A stretch of DNA of 64,000 nt from Pontibacter diazotrophicus (GCF_003367245.1 NZ_QRGR01000007.1:62001-126000); one strand, 5' to 3'. Shown: positions 34,926-43,413, counted from the first letter of the stretch. Notes: a model not told the origin generated them from the sequence alone. Made by a program: numbers and translations.

Positions 34926-35420
34926 ATGCTGACTGGTATCTGGATCATGCTGGTGACTTTTGTGGCAATGGAAGGCGTGGCCTGGGTCATGCACAAGTAT
35001 GTGCTGCACGGGTTTTTATGGTTCCTGCACAAGTCACATCACACGCGTCATAATCATGCTTTTGAGCTCAATGACCTGTTTTTTGCCTACTATGGCACCC
35101 TGGCGATGCTGTTCTTTATTTTTGGCAGCGACCCTATTGATTACAGGTTCTGGATTGGGGCGGGAGTAACACTTTATGGCGTAGCCTACTTTCTTATTCA
35201 TGATGTATTTATACACCGGCGCATTAAAATTTTTGGGAATACGTCTAACGTTTACCTGAAAGCGTTAAACATGGCGCACAAGGTGCATCACAAAAAGAAT
35301 GGAAAGTACGACTCAGAATCCTTCGGAATGCTTTGGGTGGCACCACGGTATTATAAGACAGCATACGAAATAGTTAAAAATAAGGAAAAGCGTGGCGCAA
35401 TACACAATCAAAGAACTTGA
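34926..35420 (+). CDS. crtZ: Beta-carotene hydroxylase CrtZ
   Basis: Membrane diiron hydroxylase adding 3-hydroxyl groups to beta-ionone rings (beta-carotene to zeaxanthin, or canthaxanthin to astaxanthin). It has 164 residues with four hydrophobic segments. The histidine clusters are HKYVLHG, HKSHHTRH, HDVFIHRR and HKVHHKK, in the spacing of bacterial CrtZ. The ATG at 34926 is chosen over the TTG at 34920. The 3' end overlaps the MerR-type gene by 29 bases, coupling the enzyme to the regulator. Confidence 0.93.
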   Translation: MLTGIWIMLVTFVAMEGVAWVMHKYVLHGFLWFLHKSHHTRHNHAFELNDLFFAYYGTLAMLFFIFGSDPIDYRFWIGAGVTLYGVAYFLIHDVFIHRRIKIFGNTSNVYLKALNMAHKVHHKKNGKYDSESFGMLWVAPRYYKTAYEIVKNKEKRGAIHNQRT

Positions 35421-36267
35421 ACATCTTTCTGGAATTAAGGCGCATACCATCCGTATCTGGGAGCAGCGCTATAATATTCTTAACCCCAAGCGCACCGATA
35501 CCAATATCCGTTACTACGACGATGCAGACCTTAAATCACTGCTGAACATTTCGCTGCTGAACGAGCGGGGCTACAAAATTTCTAAGATAGCCCAGATGGA
35601 GCCTGATCAGATACTGAACAAGGTGACACAGCTCTGCGATGTTCCCTGTGAGTGCTCCCACCATATAAATATCCTTGTTTCCGCGATGGTAGACATGGAT
35701 GAGGTGAAGTTCGAAAAGCAGCTTTCCACAGCCACCCTGCAACTGGGCTTGCATCAGGCAATGGAGCAGGTTGTGTACCCTTTCCTGCACAAAATCGGCA
35801 TCCTATGGCAGACAAACAATATTACTCCCGCACACGAGCACTTTGTAAGTAACCTGATCCGGCAGAAATTGATTGTTGCTATAGATGGGCAGGTACTGCG
35901 CCGAAAAGAGAATTCCCCCACTTATCTGTTGTATTTGCCAGAAGGAGAATTGCATGAACTGGTGCTGCTCTACATGAACTATATTCTTAGAGCTAGCGGG
36001 CAGCATGTGGTGTACCTGGGGCAAAACCTTCCTTTTAAGGATCTGGAAATGACGCATGAGCAGTTTCAGGCAGAATACATCTGCACCGTAATGACTGCTT
36101 TGCCTGAGAGGGATCAGGTACAGCTGTATCTGAACAGACTTTCCCAGCGTTTCCCGCAAAGCACCATTTATGTGTGTGGCTTCCAGGTACAGCATGATTT
36201 TCTTGTTTTCCCTGAAAACGTGGTGCGCCTTGGTCGTATGCAAGACCTGGTAGATAAACTAAAGTAA
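35392..36267 (+). CDS. MerR-type regulator with B12-binding domain, CarH-like
   Basis: A 291-residue transcription factor. The N-terminal MerR winged helix (YTIKELEHLSGIKAHTIRIW EQRYN, then RYYDDADLKSLLNI) is followed by a helical and a Rossmann-like cobalamin-binding part. The W-x9-EH signature of light-sensing CarH proteins is exact: Trp139, Glu149, His150. The lower-ligand motif DxHxxG is represented by Glu186-Leu-His188-Glu-Leu-Val191, keeping the histidine but losing the glycine. Known CarH binds adenosylcobalamin, represses carotenoid genes in the dark and is released by light; that role is inferred here from motif and position. The GTG start (35392) has a good AAGGAAAAG upstream and overlaps crtZ. 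Confidence 0.87.
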   Translation: MAQYTIKELEHLSGIKAHTIRIWEQRYNILNPKRTDTNIRYYDDADLKSLLNISLLNERGYKISKIAQMEPDQILNKVTQLCDVPCECSHHINILVSAMVDMDEVKFEKQLSTATLQLGLHQAMEQVVYPFLHKIGILWQTNNITPAHEHFVSNLIRQKLIVAIDGQVLRRKENSPTYLLYLPEGELHELVLLYMNYILRASGQHVVYLGQNLPFKDLEMTHEQFQAEYICTVMTALPERDQVQLYLNRLSQRFPQSTIYVCGFQVQHDFLVFPENVVRLGRMQDLVDKLK

Positions 36268-36287
36268 AAAATATCCCGCTAACTGTG

Positions 36288-36332
36288 CTCCTGCCCCTGT
36301 CATATATCCGACAGGGGCAGGAGTTTTTTTTT
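36288..36332 (+). terminator. Strong Rho-independent terminator after the CarH-like gene
   Basis: A perfect 14-bp GC-rich stem (36288-36301 with 36310-36323), an 8-base loop and nine T residues. It separates crtZ-carH from the sigma/crt operon, so the two parts of the locus have separate transcripts. Confidence 0.95.
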
Positions 36333-36390
36333 GCTGTTCATCTTATATATAGGTACATACACAGGTTTTTATAAGTCGTTTGTCGTTATT

Positions 36391-36469
36391 GTTTAACATT
36401 AATTGAAAATAAGTTAAACAGTATTGGTTAAAAATCTATTGATTGCGTATATTTGTTTATGCTTTAACC
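36391..36469 (+). promoter_or_regulatory. Promoter of the ECF-sigma/crt operon with GTTTAAC-type half-sites
   Basis: The -33 TTG (36424-36426) and an exact -7 TATATTTG (36448-36455) are 21 bases apart; the start codon is 31 bases further on. Around them are half-sites: GTTTAAC (36391-36397), GTTAAAC (36413-36419), GGTTAAA (36426-36432) and TTTAACC (36463-36469). The first two and the last two are each inverted pairs, the last pair enclosing the -7 element, where a MerR-type repressor would act. Confidence 0.65.
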
Positions 36470-36485
36470 TTAAAAGTATAAACAA

Positions 36486-37001
36486 ATGACTGCAATAGAA
36501 TTTAATAATCTTGTACAAAATGTGGTGCTGTCTCTTCGTCCGGTAGCGATGAATCTGACACGGGATGCGGATGATGCGAAGGATCTTGTGCAGGAAACAA
36601 TGCTGAAGGCGCTCACTAACCGCGATAAATTTAAGTCAGGGACAAACCTGAAGGCATGGTTGTACACCATCATGCGCAACACGTTTATCAACAACTACAA
36701 TAAAATAACAAAGCGCAGTAGCAACATCGACAGCTCAGAGTACCTGCAGTACCTGAACACCGATGAAAGCTATATCACGCAGAACAAAGGCACGGCAACT
36801 TTCGTCATGAATGATATAAACAAAGCGATTGCCAACCTGAGCGAGGAGCACAGGACGCCTTTTATGATGTATTACATAGGTTATAAGTATCTTGAAATAG
36901 CAGAGAAACTTGATATTCCGATTGGTACCGTAAAAAACCGCATCCACATTGCCCGCAAAGAGCTGAAGCACGCGCTCAAAGTGTATAACCGGGATATTTA
37001 G
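36486..37001 (+). CDS. ECF-type RNA polymerase sigma factor
   Basis: A 171-residue group IV sigma factor. Region 2 (LRPVAMNLTRDADDAKDLVQ ETMLKAL, then LKAWLYTIMRNTFINNY) recognises -10-type elements, and region 4 (LSEEHRTPFMMYYIGYKYLE... PIGTVKNRIHIARKELK) reads the -35 side. No anti-sigma gene is adjacent, unlike most ECF factors, so activity may be set by synthesis from the regulated promoter just upstream. It is the first gene of the crtI-crtB operon, 30 bases before crtI. Confidence 0.93.
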   Translation: MTAIEFNNLVQNVVLSLRPVAMNLTRDADDAKDLVQETMLKALTNRDKFKSGTNLKAWLYTIMRNTFINNYNKITKRSSNIDSSEYLQYLNTDESYITQNKGTATFVMNDINKAIANLSEEHRTPFMMYYIGYKYLEIAEKLDIPIGTVKNRIHIARKELKHALKVYNRDI

Positions 37002-37031
37002 TCAGACATATTAAAACCTGTACCTCTCTGC

Positions 37032-38528
37032 ATGGCGCAAAAAAAGATAATTGTAATCGGATCTGGTTTCTCAGGTCTTTCGGCGGCAACCTGCCTTGCC
37101 GATCAAGGTTATGACGTGACGGTACTGGAAAAGAACAGCAGCCCCGGGGGCCGGGCCAGAAGCTTCTCAGCAGAGGGTTTTACTTACGACATGGGCCCCA
37201 GCTGGTACTGGATGCCCGATGTGTTTGAGTCCTACTTCCGCCGCTTCGGCAAAACCACCTCCGACTATTATGACCTCCTGCGGCTGGACCCATCCTATAC
37301 CGTCATCTTCGGTGAAGACGATTTCATGGAAATTCCCGCCTCTATGTATAAGATGCGCGAACTCTTTGAGAGTCTGGAGAAAGGCAGTGCCAACGCTTTA
37401 GATAAGTTTCTGGAGCAGGCTGCTTATAAGTATGAGGTCGGAATTAACCAGCTTGTTTACAAGCCCGGCAGGTCCGTCACTGAATTTATGAACCTGCGCC
37501 TTTTACTGGATGTGCTGCGCATGGATGTTTTCCAGTCCATACACAAGCACATCCGCCGCTTCTTCAGCCACGATAAGATTCTCAAGCTGATGGAGTTTCC
37601 GATTCTTTTCCTGGGTGCACTGCCCCAGAATACGCCAGCCCTTTACAGCTTAATGAACTATGCCGACATCAGCCTGGGCACCTGGTACCCGATGGGCGGC
37701 ATGCATAAAATAGTGGAGGGTATGGTGAATCTGGCTGAGGAGAAAGGTGTGACATTTTTATATGACCAGGATGTACAGCGCATAGACGTGCAGGACGGGG
37801 TGGCAAAGCAGGTGCTGACAGCCACAGATATTTTTGAGGCAGATGTGGTGGTGGCAAGTGCCGACTATCATCATGTAGAGAAAGAACTGCTGCCGAAAGC
37901 TTCCCAGAGCTACTCTGACGATTACTGGGATAAACGTGTGATGGCGCCTTCTTCCCTGCTGTTTTACCTGGGTGTGAACAAGCGCCTGCAGAACCTGCAG
38001 CACCATAACCTGTTTTTTGATGAAGACTTCGGGCCGCATGCCCATGAGATATATACAGACCCCAAATGGCCGAATAAACCACTGTTCTATGTTTCTGCTC
38101 CTTCCGTTACAGACCCATCTGTAGCGCCAGAAGGCTGTGAGAACCTGTTTGTGCTGATACCTGTGGCGCCAGACCTGCATGACACGGAGGAGGTGCGGGA
38201 AAAGTACTACCACATGGTGATGGATAGGCTGGAGCGGCTTACAAAGCAGGAAATACGTAGTCATGTAGTATACAAGCGCAGCTACGCCCATAAAGATTTT
38301 ATAAACGATTACAATGCTTTTAAAGGCAATGCCTACGGACTGGCCAATACCCTGATGCAGACAGCACTGCTAAAGCCTAGCCTGAAGAGCAGGAAAGTAA
38401 AAAACCTTTTTTATACCGGGCAGTTAACTGTTCCCGGCCCAGGTGTGCCGCCCTCCCTCATATCAGGGCAGGTGGTGGCGAAGGAAGTAGCGAAGGAATA
38501 TGCCGCGCCCGTAGCCGTAAAAGTATAG
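37032..38528 (+). CDS. crtI: Phytoene desaturase CrtI
   Basis: FAD-dependent desaturase turning colourless phytoene into lycopene. It has 498 residues. The N-terminal dinucleotide fold is IIVIGSGFSGLSAATCLAD with GSGFSG at 10-15, then LEKNSSPGGRARSF. The C-terminal carotenoid-desaturase signature is seen near YTGQLTVPGPGVPPSLISGQ. It is followed after 22 bases by crtB, the normal partner order in Bacteroidota. Confidence 0.95.
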   Translation: MAQKKIIVIGSGFSGLSAATCLADQGYDVTVLEKNSSPGGRARSFSAEGFTYDMGPSWYWMPDVFESYFRRFGKTTSDYYDLLRLDPSYTVIFGEDDFMEIPASMYKMRELFESLEKGSANALDKFLEQAAYKYEVGINQLVYKPGRSVTEFMNLRLLLDVLRMDVFQSIHKHIRRFFSHDKILKLMEFPILFLGALPQNTPALYSLMNYADISLGTWYPMGGMHKIVEGMVNLAEEKGVTFLYDQDVQRIDVQDGVAKQVLTATDIFEADVVVASADYHHVEKELLPKASQSYSDDYWDKRVMAPSSLLFYLGVNKRLQNLQHHNLFFDEDFGPHAHEIYTDPKWPNKPLFYVSAPSVTDPSVAPEGCENLFVLIPVAPDLHDTEEVREKYYHMVMDRLERLTKQEIRSHVVYKRSYAHKDFINDYNAFKGNAYGLANTLMQTALLKPSLKSRKVKNLFYTGQLTVPGPGVPPSLISGQVVAKEVAKEYAAPVAVKV

Positions 38529-38550
38529 TGTACCTAAACCAACCAAGTGC

Positions 38551-39384
38551 ATGGAGCTATTTAAGGAATGTTGCTTAAAGTGCAGCAAAATCATCACAGA
38601 GGCGTACAGTACCTCGTTTACATTGGGTATAAAAACGTTGCACAAAAAGTTTCATATGCCCATCTACGCTATCTATGGCTTTGTGCGCACTGCCGATGAA
38701 ATTGTAGACACCTTCCATGACTTTGATAAAAGAAAGCTGCTGTCAGATTTCAGGAAACAGACGTTTGAGGCAATTGACAGTGGCATCAGTTTAAACCCAA
38801 TACTGCACGCCTTTCAGGGTGTGGTAAAAGAATACAACATCGACAAGGAATATATTGAAGGCTTTTTGAGGAGTATGGAGATGGACCTGGATGATCATGT
38901 GTATGACCGTTCTCTTTACAAGGAATACATCTATGGTTCAGCTGAAGTAGTAGGGCTGATGTGCCTGAAGGTGTTTTGTGAGGGAGACGCAGAAATGTTC
39001 GAGCGGTTGAAAAAGCCTGCTGCCAGCTTAGGGTCTGCCTTTCAGAAGGTAAACTTCCTTCGCGACATGAAAAGCGACTATAACGACCGCGGCCGGGTTT
39101 ACTTCCCGAAAGTAGAGTATGTGAACTTTAGTAACGACTGTAAGGTTGAGATTGAGGAAGATATCCTGAGAGACTTTGAGGATGCCTACGCCGGGATTAT
39201 GGCTTTGCCGCGCTCTGCGCGCATGGGCGTTTACCTGGCCTACGTCTACTACCTCAAACTCTTCCGGAAGATACAGAAGCTTCCGGCAACCCATATATTG
39301 AAAGAGCGCGTAAGAGTACCTGATAATACAAAGCTGGCACTTCTGCTCGGCTCGTATCTCAAGTACAGATTAAACGTATTCTAA
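38551..39384 (+). CDS. crtB: Phytoene synthase CrtB
   Basis: Condenses two geranylgeranyl diphosphates to phytoene, 277 residues. The two magnesium-binding aspartate motifs are Asp49-xxx-Asp53 (ADEIVD) and Asp172-xxx-Asp176 (RDMKSD), the latter within QKVNFLRDMKSDYNDRGR. Squalene-synthase-type homologues share the fold, but position beside crtI settles the function. The ATG start follows crtI closely. Confidence 0.95.
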   Translation: MELFKECCLKCSKIITEAYSTSFTLGIKTLHKKFHMPIYAIYGFVRTADEIVDTFHDFDKRKLLSDFRKQTFEAIDSGISLNPILHAFQGVVKEYNIDKEYIEGFLRSMEMDLDDHVYDRSLYKEYIYGSAEVVGLMCLKVFCEGDAEMFERLKKPAASLGSAFQKVNFLRDMKSDYNDRGRVYFPKVEYVNFSNDCKVEIEEDILRDFEDAYAGIMALPRSARMGVYLAYVYYLKLFRKIQKLPATHILKERVRVPDNTKLALLLGSYLKYRLNVF

Positions 39385-39387
39385 TTC

Positions 39388-39921
39388 ATGTCAAAAAAAG
39401 TTCTTTTCCTGTTTCTGCTGGTCCTCCTATACAGCAGCGCGTGGGCCGATGACACCCGCTACAATGTTTCGAAGTTGCGCTTGCAGTACCTGCAGGCAAG
39501 CAAAGAGGAAGCAGTGGCCAAGCAGTTTCATAAGAAAATGAGCGCCTACAATGATGATGACCCGCTGTTGCTGGCCTATAAAGCGGCATCAGAGGCGGTA
39601 ATGGCCAAATATGTGTGGAACCCTTACAGCAAACTGAAGCAGGTAAAAACCGCTAACGCCATTTTTGAGGACGCTGTAGCACTAGACAACGACAACGCAG
39701 AGATACGTTTTCTTCGGTTTACCTTACAGCACTATGTGCCGCGCTACCTGAATCTGAGCGGACAAGTGGAGGAGGACAAAAATTTAATTATCAGGAGCCT
39801 TCAGGACTACCCGAACTCCGGTATGTCGAAGCCGCTGGCACGCACCATACGCGATTTTATGCTCACAAAGGACCATTGCACAGAAGCCGAGAAGAAAATA
39901 TTGCGCAACATCAGCATCTAA
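39388..39921 (+). CDS. Exported hypothetical protein embedded in the carotenoid operon
   Basis: A 177-residue protein that I do not recognise. An N-terminal signal peptide (KKVLFLFLLVLLYSSAWA, cut near residue 20) indicates export to the periplasm. The mature part is helical and TPR-like: KYVWNPYSKLKQVKTANAIF EDAVALDNDNAEIRFLR suggests paired helices. There is no cofactor motif, and the single cysteine is near the C terminus. It lies 3 bases after crtB and abuts the lycopene cyclase gene, so it is firmly part of the crt transcript. A scaffold or carotenoid-handling role in the envelope is possible but purely positional inference. Confidence 0.85.
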   Translation: MSKKVLFLFLLVLLYSSAWADDTRYNVSKLRLQYLQASKEEAVAKQFHKKMSAYNDDDPLLLAYKAASEAVMAKYVWNPYSKLKQVKTANAIFEDAVALDNDNAEIRFLRFTLQHYVPRYLNLSGQVEEDKNLIIRSLQDYPNSGMSKPLARTIRDFMLTKDHCTEAEKKILRNISI

Positions 39922-40620
39922 ATGTACATCTACCTATACCTCAATATTTTCACCATACTTTTCCCGCTGCTGCTTTCTTTTGATAAGAAAGTAGCTTTTT
40001 ATAAGAACTGGCCGGCATTGTTTCCGGCCATACTTGTAAATGCCCTCGTGTTTATGGCTTGGGATGCCTGGTTTACAGATTTGGGCGTATGGGGGTTCAA
40101 TGAGGCGTATCTGACGGGGATTTACCTGTTTAACCTGCCACTGGAGGAGGTACTTTTCTTTATCACAGTGCCGTATGCCTGCGTGTTTATATATGATGTG
40201 CTGAATGCCTATATCCCCAAAGACCTGCTGCAGCCTTACGCCAAACCCATAGCGCTTGTACTGATGCTGGTGCTGCCGCTCATCGCAGTCTTTCATATGG
40301 CACAGCTTTATACTTCTATTACCTTTACAGCGCTTGCTTTGCTGCACCTTGTGCACCTGCGCTACTTTGGCACACGCTACCTGGGGCGGTTTTACCTGGC
40401 TTACCTCGTGCACCTGGTGCCTTTCCTGCTGGTAAACGGCGTCCTTACCTATCTGCCCATCGTATGGTATAACGATGATTATAACCTTGGTTTGCGGATT
40501 GTTTCCATACCTGTAGAAGATAGCATGTACTCTATGCTCATGCTGCTGCTAACTATCTCTGTGTATGAAGGTTTGCGGCAGCGAAAAACAGTTAAACAAT
40601 ATGCGTCTTTAGCTGTATAA
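39922..40620 (+). CDS. Lycopene cyclase, fused CrtYcd type
   Basis: Integral membrane cyclase closing both ends of lycopene to beta-ionone rings. The 232 residues contain two tandem lycopene-cyclase domains, each with about three membrane helices. The domain motif PxE(E/D) is found twice: Pro73-Leu-Glu-Glu76 and Pro197-Val-Glu-Asp200. In actinobacteria the halves are separate CrtYc and CrtYd proteins; here they are fused, as usual in Bacteroidota. The start codon directly follows the stop of the exported hypothetical. Confidence 0.93.
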   Translation: MYIYLYLNIFTILFPLLLSFDKKVAFYKNWPALFPAILVNALVFMAWDAWFTDLGVWGFNEAYLTGIYLFNLPLEEVLFFITVPYACVFIYDVLNAYIPKDLLQPYAKPIALVLMLVLPLIAVFHMAQLYTSITFTALALLHLVHLRYFGTRYLGRFYLAYLVHLVPFLLVNGVLTYLPIVWYNDDYNLGLRIVSIPVEDSMYSMLMLLLTISVYEGLRQRKTVKQYASLAV

Positions 40621-40628
40621 GATAGTAT

Positions 40629-41480
40629 ATGCAAAGCCTAAGTGTAACCATCGATTCAAACTCCGGATTCTGCTTTGGGGTGGTGTATGCCATTCAGATG
40701 GCAGAAGATATTCTGGATGAGCAGGGATACCTTTTCTGCTTAGGCGATATCGTGCATAACGATGAAGAGGTAGAGCGCCTGCAGAAGCGGGGTCTGCGCA
40801 TTATCGACCATGCCCAGATGGCGGAACTGCACAACGAGGCGGTTCTGATCAGGGCACATGGAGAGCCGCCGGAAACATACCAACTCGCGCTGCAGAACAA
40901 CCTCACGCTGGTTGATGCCTCGTGCCCTGTGGTGCTAAAGCTGCAGAACCGCATCAAGACCTCTTTCGACAAAAAAGACAAGATTTTTATCTACGGCAAA
41001 CACGGCCATGCGGAGGTAATGGGGCTGTTGGGCCAGACAAGCAACGAGGCTGTTGTTTTTGAGAATATGGAGGAGTTGCTACAGCATGAGTTGCCGTCAA
41101 ACATCACGCTCTACAGCCAGACCACCAAAAGCACCGACAGCTTTTACAAGATAAAAGGAGAACTGGAAGAGCGTGGTTACGAGGTAAACGCCAACGATAC
41201 TATTTGCCGCCAGGTGTCCAACCGCGACAAGGACCTGCGTGTATTTGCAGCCAAATTTGATAAGATACTCTTTGTGTCCGGTACCAAATCCTCAAACGGA
41301 AAGGTGCTATACCAAGTCTGCAAAGACACCAATCCGAATACTCATTTTATCTCAAAAGTAGAAGAACTGAAGCCGGAGTGGTTCCAGCCTGGCGATACGG
41401 TCGGCATTTGTGGTGCTACTTCCACGCCCATGTGGCTGATGGAAACAGTGCGGGACGCTTTGGAGAGTTTTAAATTATAA
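40629..41480 (+). CDS. ispH: 4-hydroxy-3-methylbut-2-enyl diphosphate reductase (IspH/LytB)
   Basis: Last enzyme of the MEP pathway, making IPP and DMAPP with a [4Fe-4S] cluster. It has 283 residues. The cluster cysteines are Cys15 (SGFCFGV), Cys99 (ASCPVV) and Cys193 (TICRQVSNRD); HGEP near residue 79 is also present. Placing ispH inside the carotenoid operon ties precursor supply to pigment synthesis. It starts 8 bases after the cyclase gene. Confidence 0.95.
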   Translation: MQSLSVTIDSNSGFCFGVVYAIQMAEDILDEQGYLFCLGDIVHNDEEVERLQKRGLRIIDHAQMAELHNEAVLIRAHGEPPETYQLALQNNLTLVDASCPVVLKLQNRIKTSFDKKDKIFIYGKHGHAEVMGLLGQTSNEAVVFENMEELLQHELPSNITLYSQTTKSTDSFYKIKGELEERGYEVNANDTICRQVSNRDKDLRVFAAKFDKILFVSGTKSSNGKVLYQVCKDTNPNTHFISKVEELKPEWFQPGDTVGICGATSTPMWLMETVRDALESFKL

Positions 41481-41543
41481 AGCATAACTTCGAGCGAAGC
41501 GAATGCTGTGCCTACGGGTATCTGATTGATAGGTAATTATAAT

Positions 41544-42233
41544 ATGGCGATAAAAAGGCGGAATGACTTGCGTGGTGTAGTGATAGCGGCAGTAGTGGTG
41601 GTCCTTTGGACTGGGCTGCTGGTGTACCTGCTGCAATGGCCCGTCGACTTCTCCTCTCCACTTACTTATCTCTTCATCCTGTTGCAGACGCACCTTTACA
41701 CCGGCCTTTTTATTACCGCGCACGATGCCATGCATGGTGTGGTGGCGCCGGGTCGGCCTAAGCTGAACAGAGCGATTGGTACCGTTACGGCGCTTCTGTT
41801 TGCCTATAACTGGTATCCGCGACTTTTGCCCCGGCACCACCAGCACCACCGCCACGTGGCCACGGAACATGACCCGGATTATCATGCTGGCTCTTTCTGG
41901 CCCTGGTACTTTAGTTTTCTTAAGCAATATATCACCTGGTGGCAGATTCTGCTGATGGCTATCACATTTAATGTACTCAAGCTATTTTTCCCGCTGGAGA
42001 ATGTTGTCCTCTTCTGGATGTTGCCGGCTATCATGGCTACTTTCCAGCTCTTTTACTTTGGTACTTACCTGCCCCACCGTGGGGAGCATTCCTCAGATAA
42101 TCCACATAAGTCCGGAACACAGGCTAAAAATCATGCCTGGGCCTTTATGAGCTGCTATTTCTTTGGCTACCACTACGAGCACCACGACAAGCCTTACCTG
42201 CCCTGGTGGCAGTTATACAAAGCAAAAAGCTGA
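41544..42233 (+). CDS. crtW: Beta-carotene ketolase CrtW-like (fatty-acid desaturase fold)
   Basis: A membrane diiron oxygenase that should add 4-keto groups to beta-ionone rings, producing canthaxanthin, or astaxanthin together with CrtZ. It has 229 residues. Histidine clusters are HDAMHG, PRHHQHHRHV and HYEHHDKPYLPWW, together with FGTYLPHRGEHSS, which is typical of CrtW. The ATG at 41544 is preferred over the TTG at 41526. Other fatty-acid desaturase-fold enzymes are less likely given context. It ends the crt operon; no strong terminator is visible in the next 130 bases. Confidence 0.88.
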   Translation: MAIKRRNDLRGVVIAAVVVVLWTGLLVYLLQWPVDFSSPLTYLFILLQTHLYTGLFITAHDAMHGVVAPGRPKLNRAIGTVTALLFAYNWYPRLLPRHHQHHRHVATEHDPDYHAGSFWPWYFSFLKQYITWWQILLMAITFNVLKLFFPLENVVLFWMLPAIMATFQLFYFGTYLPHRGEHSSDNPHKSGTQAKNHAWAFMSCYFFGYHYEHHDKPYLPWWQLYKAKS

Positions 42234-42365
42234 AATTTGCCCAATTTTTAGGCGGTAAAATATAATATAGCGGAGATTGAAACAGCTTGTGTTAAAGTGA
42301 CGTAAGGATAGGGATTTGACTCTACTGCTTTCGGCTTCACCTAAACCTATATTTCTTTTTCGGCC

Positions 42366-42953
42366 ATGATAAAAACCTTTACAAGAGCAGCCTTCCTCCT
42401 GGCATTTATTCTTTTTCAGCTTACTTCGCTGTCTGCTTCCGCGCAGGGAGTCTTTGCCAACAAGGATCCCGGTTCTTTAAGGGCAAGTGTGAGTTATGTG
42501 TATCTTTCTGATTTCGATAGCCAGGGACTTATGTTTAGCAACCGGCTGCATCACTACCTCGGAGAGCGCTTTGGCATAGGTGTAAACGTAGGCATGCTAT
42601 CAGGATCGCGGTACGATAAAACCAGTGAGATTTATACCATAAAAAGCACCTACTATATGGGTGGTTTTGAGTTAAACTATGATTTGCTGCAGAACGAGAC
42701 GCTTGTTTTTCGCATAGGAGGCGGAATGACAGGACGGCATCGTTCCGAGATAAACACTGATCCGGAAGATATAGGGACAGTAGATGGCTCTGTCGTGCAT
42801 ATCAGAACGGCTGATGTCGGGGTTACAGGGTTTATAGAGAATGACTTCGGTGTTTTCCGCAATGGCGTGGCGGGAGGTAGGATAGAGTACCTTTACTATA
42901 CTAAAGGTTCGCCTGTACTTGCCGTTGGTTTACATATGGGATTCACTTTCTAA
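42366..42953 (+). CDS. Outer-membrane beta-barrel hypothetical protein
   Basis: A 195-residue exported protein. The signal peptide covers about residues 1-27 (ending SASAQ), followed by amphipathic beta strands and a C-terminal hydrophobic strand ending in HMGFTF, as in small outer-membrane barrels. No enzymatic motif is seen. It lies alone between the crt operon and a very long bidirectional hairpin. Confidence 0.75.
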   Translation: MIKTFTRAAFLLAFILFQLTSLSASAQGVFANKDPGSLRASVSYVYLSDFDSQGLMFSNRLHHYLGERFGIGVNVGMLSGSRYDKTSEIYTIKSTYYMGGFELNYDLLQNETLVFRIGGGMTGRHRSEINTDPEDIGTVDGSVVHIRTADVGVTGFIENDFGVFRNGVAGGRIEYLYYTKGSPVLAVGLHMGFTF

Positions 42954-42959
42954 AAAGTA

Positions 42960-43019
42960 CAGCTTATATAAAACAGAAAAGGGACCATCACTGGTCCCTT
43001 TTCTGTTTTATATAAGCTG
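42960..43019. terminator. Bidirectional terminator, 28-bp perfect stem
   Basis: Bases 42960-42987 pair perfectly with 42992-43019 around a 4-base loop, leaving a single base before the stop codon of the convergent HMA gene. It is the longest perfect hairpin in the window. Confidence 0.9.
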
Positions 43020-43020
43020 C

Positions 43021-43377
43021 TTAATGATCGCCGGCTTCTTTCTTGCAGCAATCATCCAGCCTGTTGTAGGCACGCTCCTGGGCTGGCTTGTCATCAGCGT
43101 CATAGCCTGTCTCTGTTACAGCCTTGCGTACATTGTCAGCATTTGTTTTACGGCTATCGAATACCACCGTTAATACTTTCGACTTTACGTCTAAAGACGA
43201 TGACTTTACGCCTTTCTCATAGGCCATGGCCTTCTCCATAGTCTTCTTGCACATGTCGCACACCGCTGAAGTCTTGATGCTAACTGTCTCCTGGTTCTTG
43301 GGCTGTGTTTGTGCGTTCGCACTCATGCTCATAAGTGCTATCAACATGGATAAGAGCAGCATTTTTTCCTTTGTCAT
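43021..43377 (-). CDS. Exported heavy-metal-associated (HMA) domain protein
   Basis: A 118-residue periplasmic metallochaperone-like protein. A signal peptide ends near residue 22 (ANAQ). The HMA fold contains the metal-binding motif Cys-Asp-Met-Cys (AVCDMCKKTME), and a Cys-Cys pair is near the C terminus (LDDCCKKEAGDH). Such proteins bind copper or mercury. It is the last gene of a minus-strand unit with a TonB receptor and a HYC_CC_PP-like protein, suggesting a joint metal-handling task. Confidence 0.86.
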   Translation of the reverse strand: MTKEKMLLLSMLIALMSMSANAQTQPKNQETVSIKTSAVCDMCKKTMEKAMAYEKGVKSSSLDVKSKVLTVVFDSRKTNADNVRKAVTETGYDADDKPAQERAYNRLDDCCKKEAGDH

Positions 43378-43413
43378 GATAATCTGTGTTTAATTAGATA
43401 TGAATTTAAGAAT

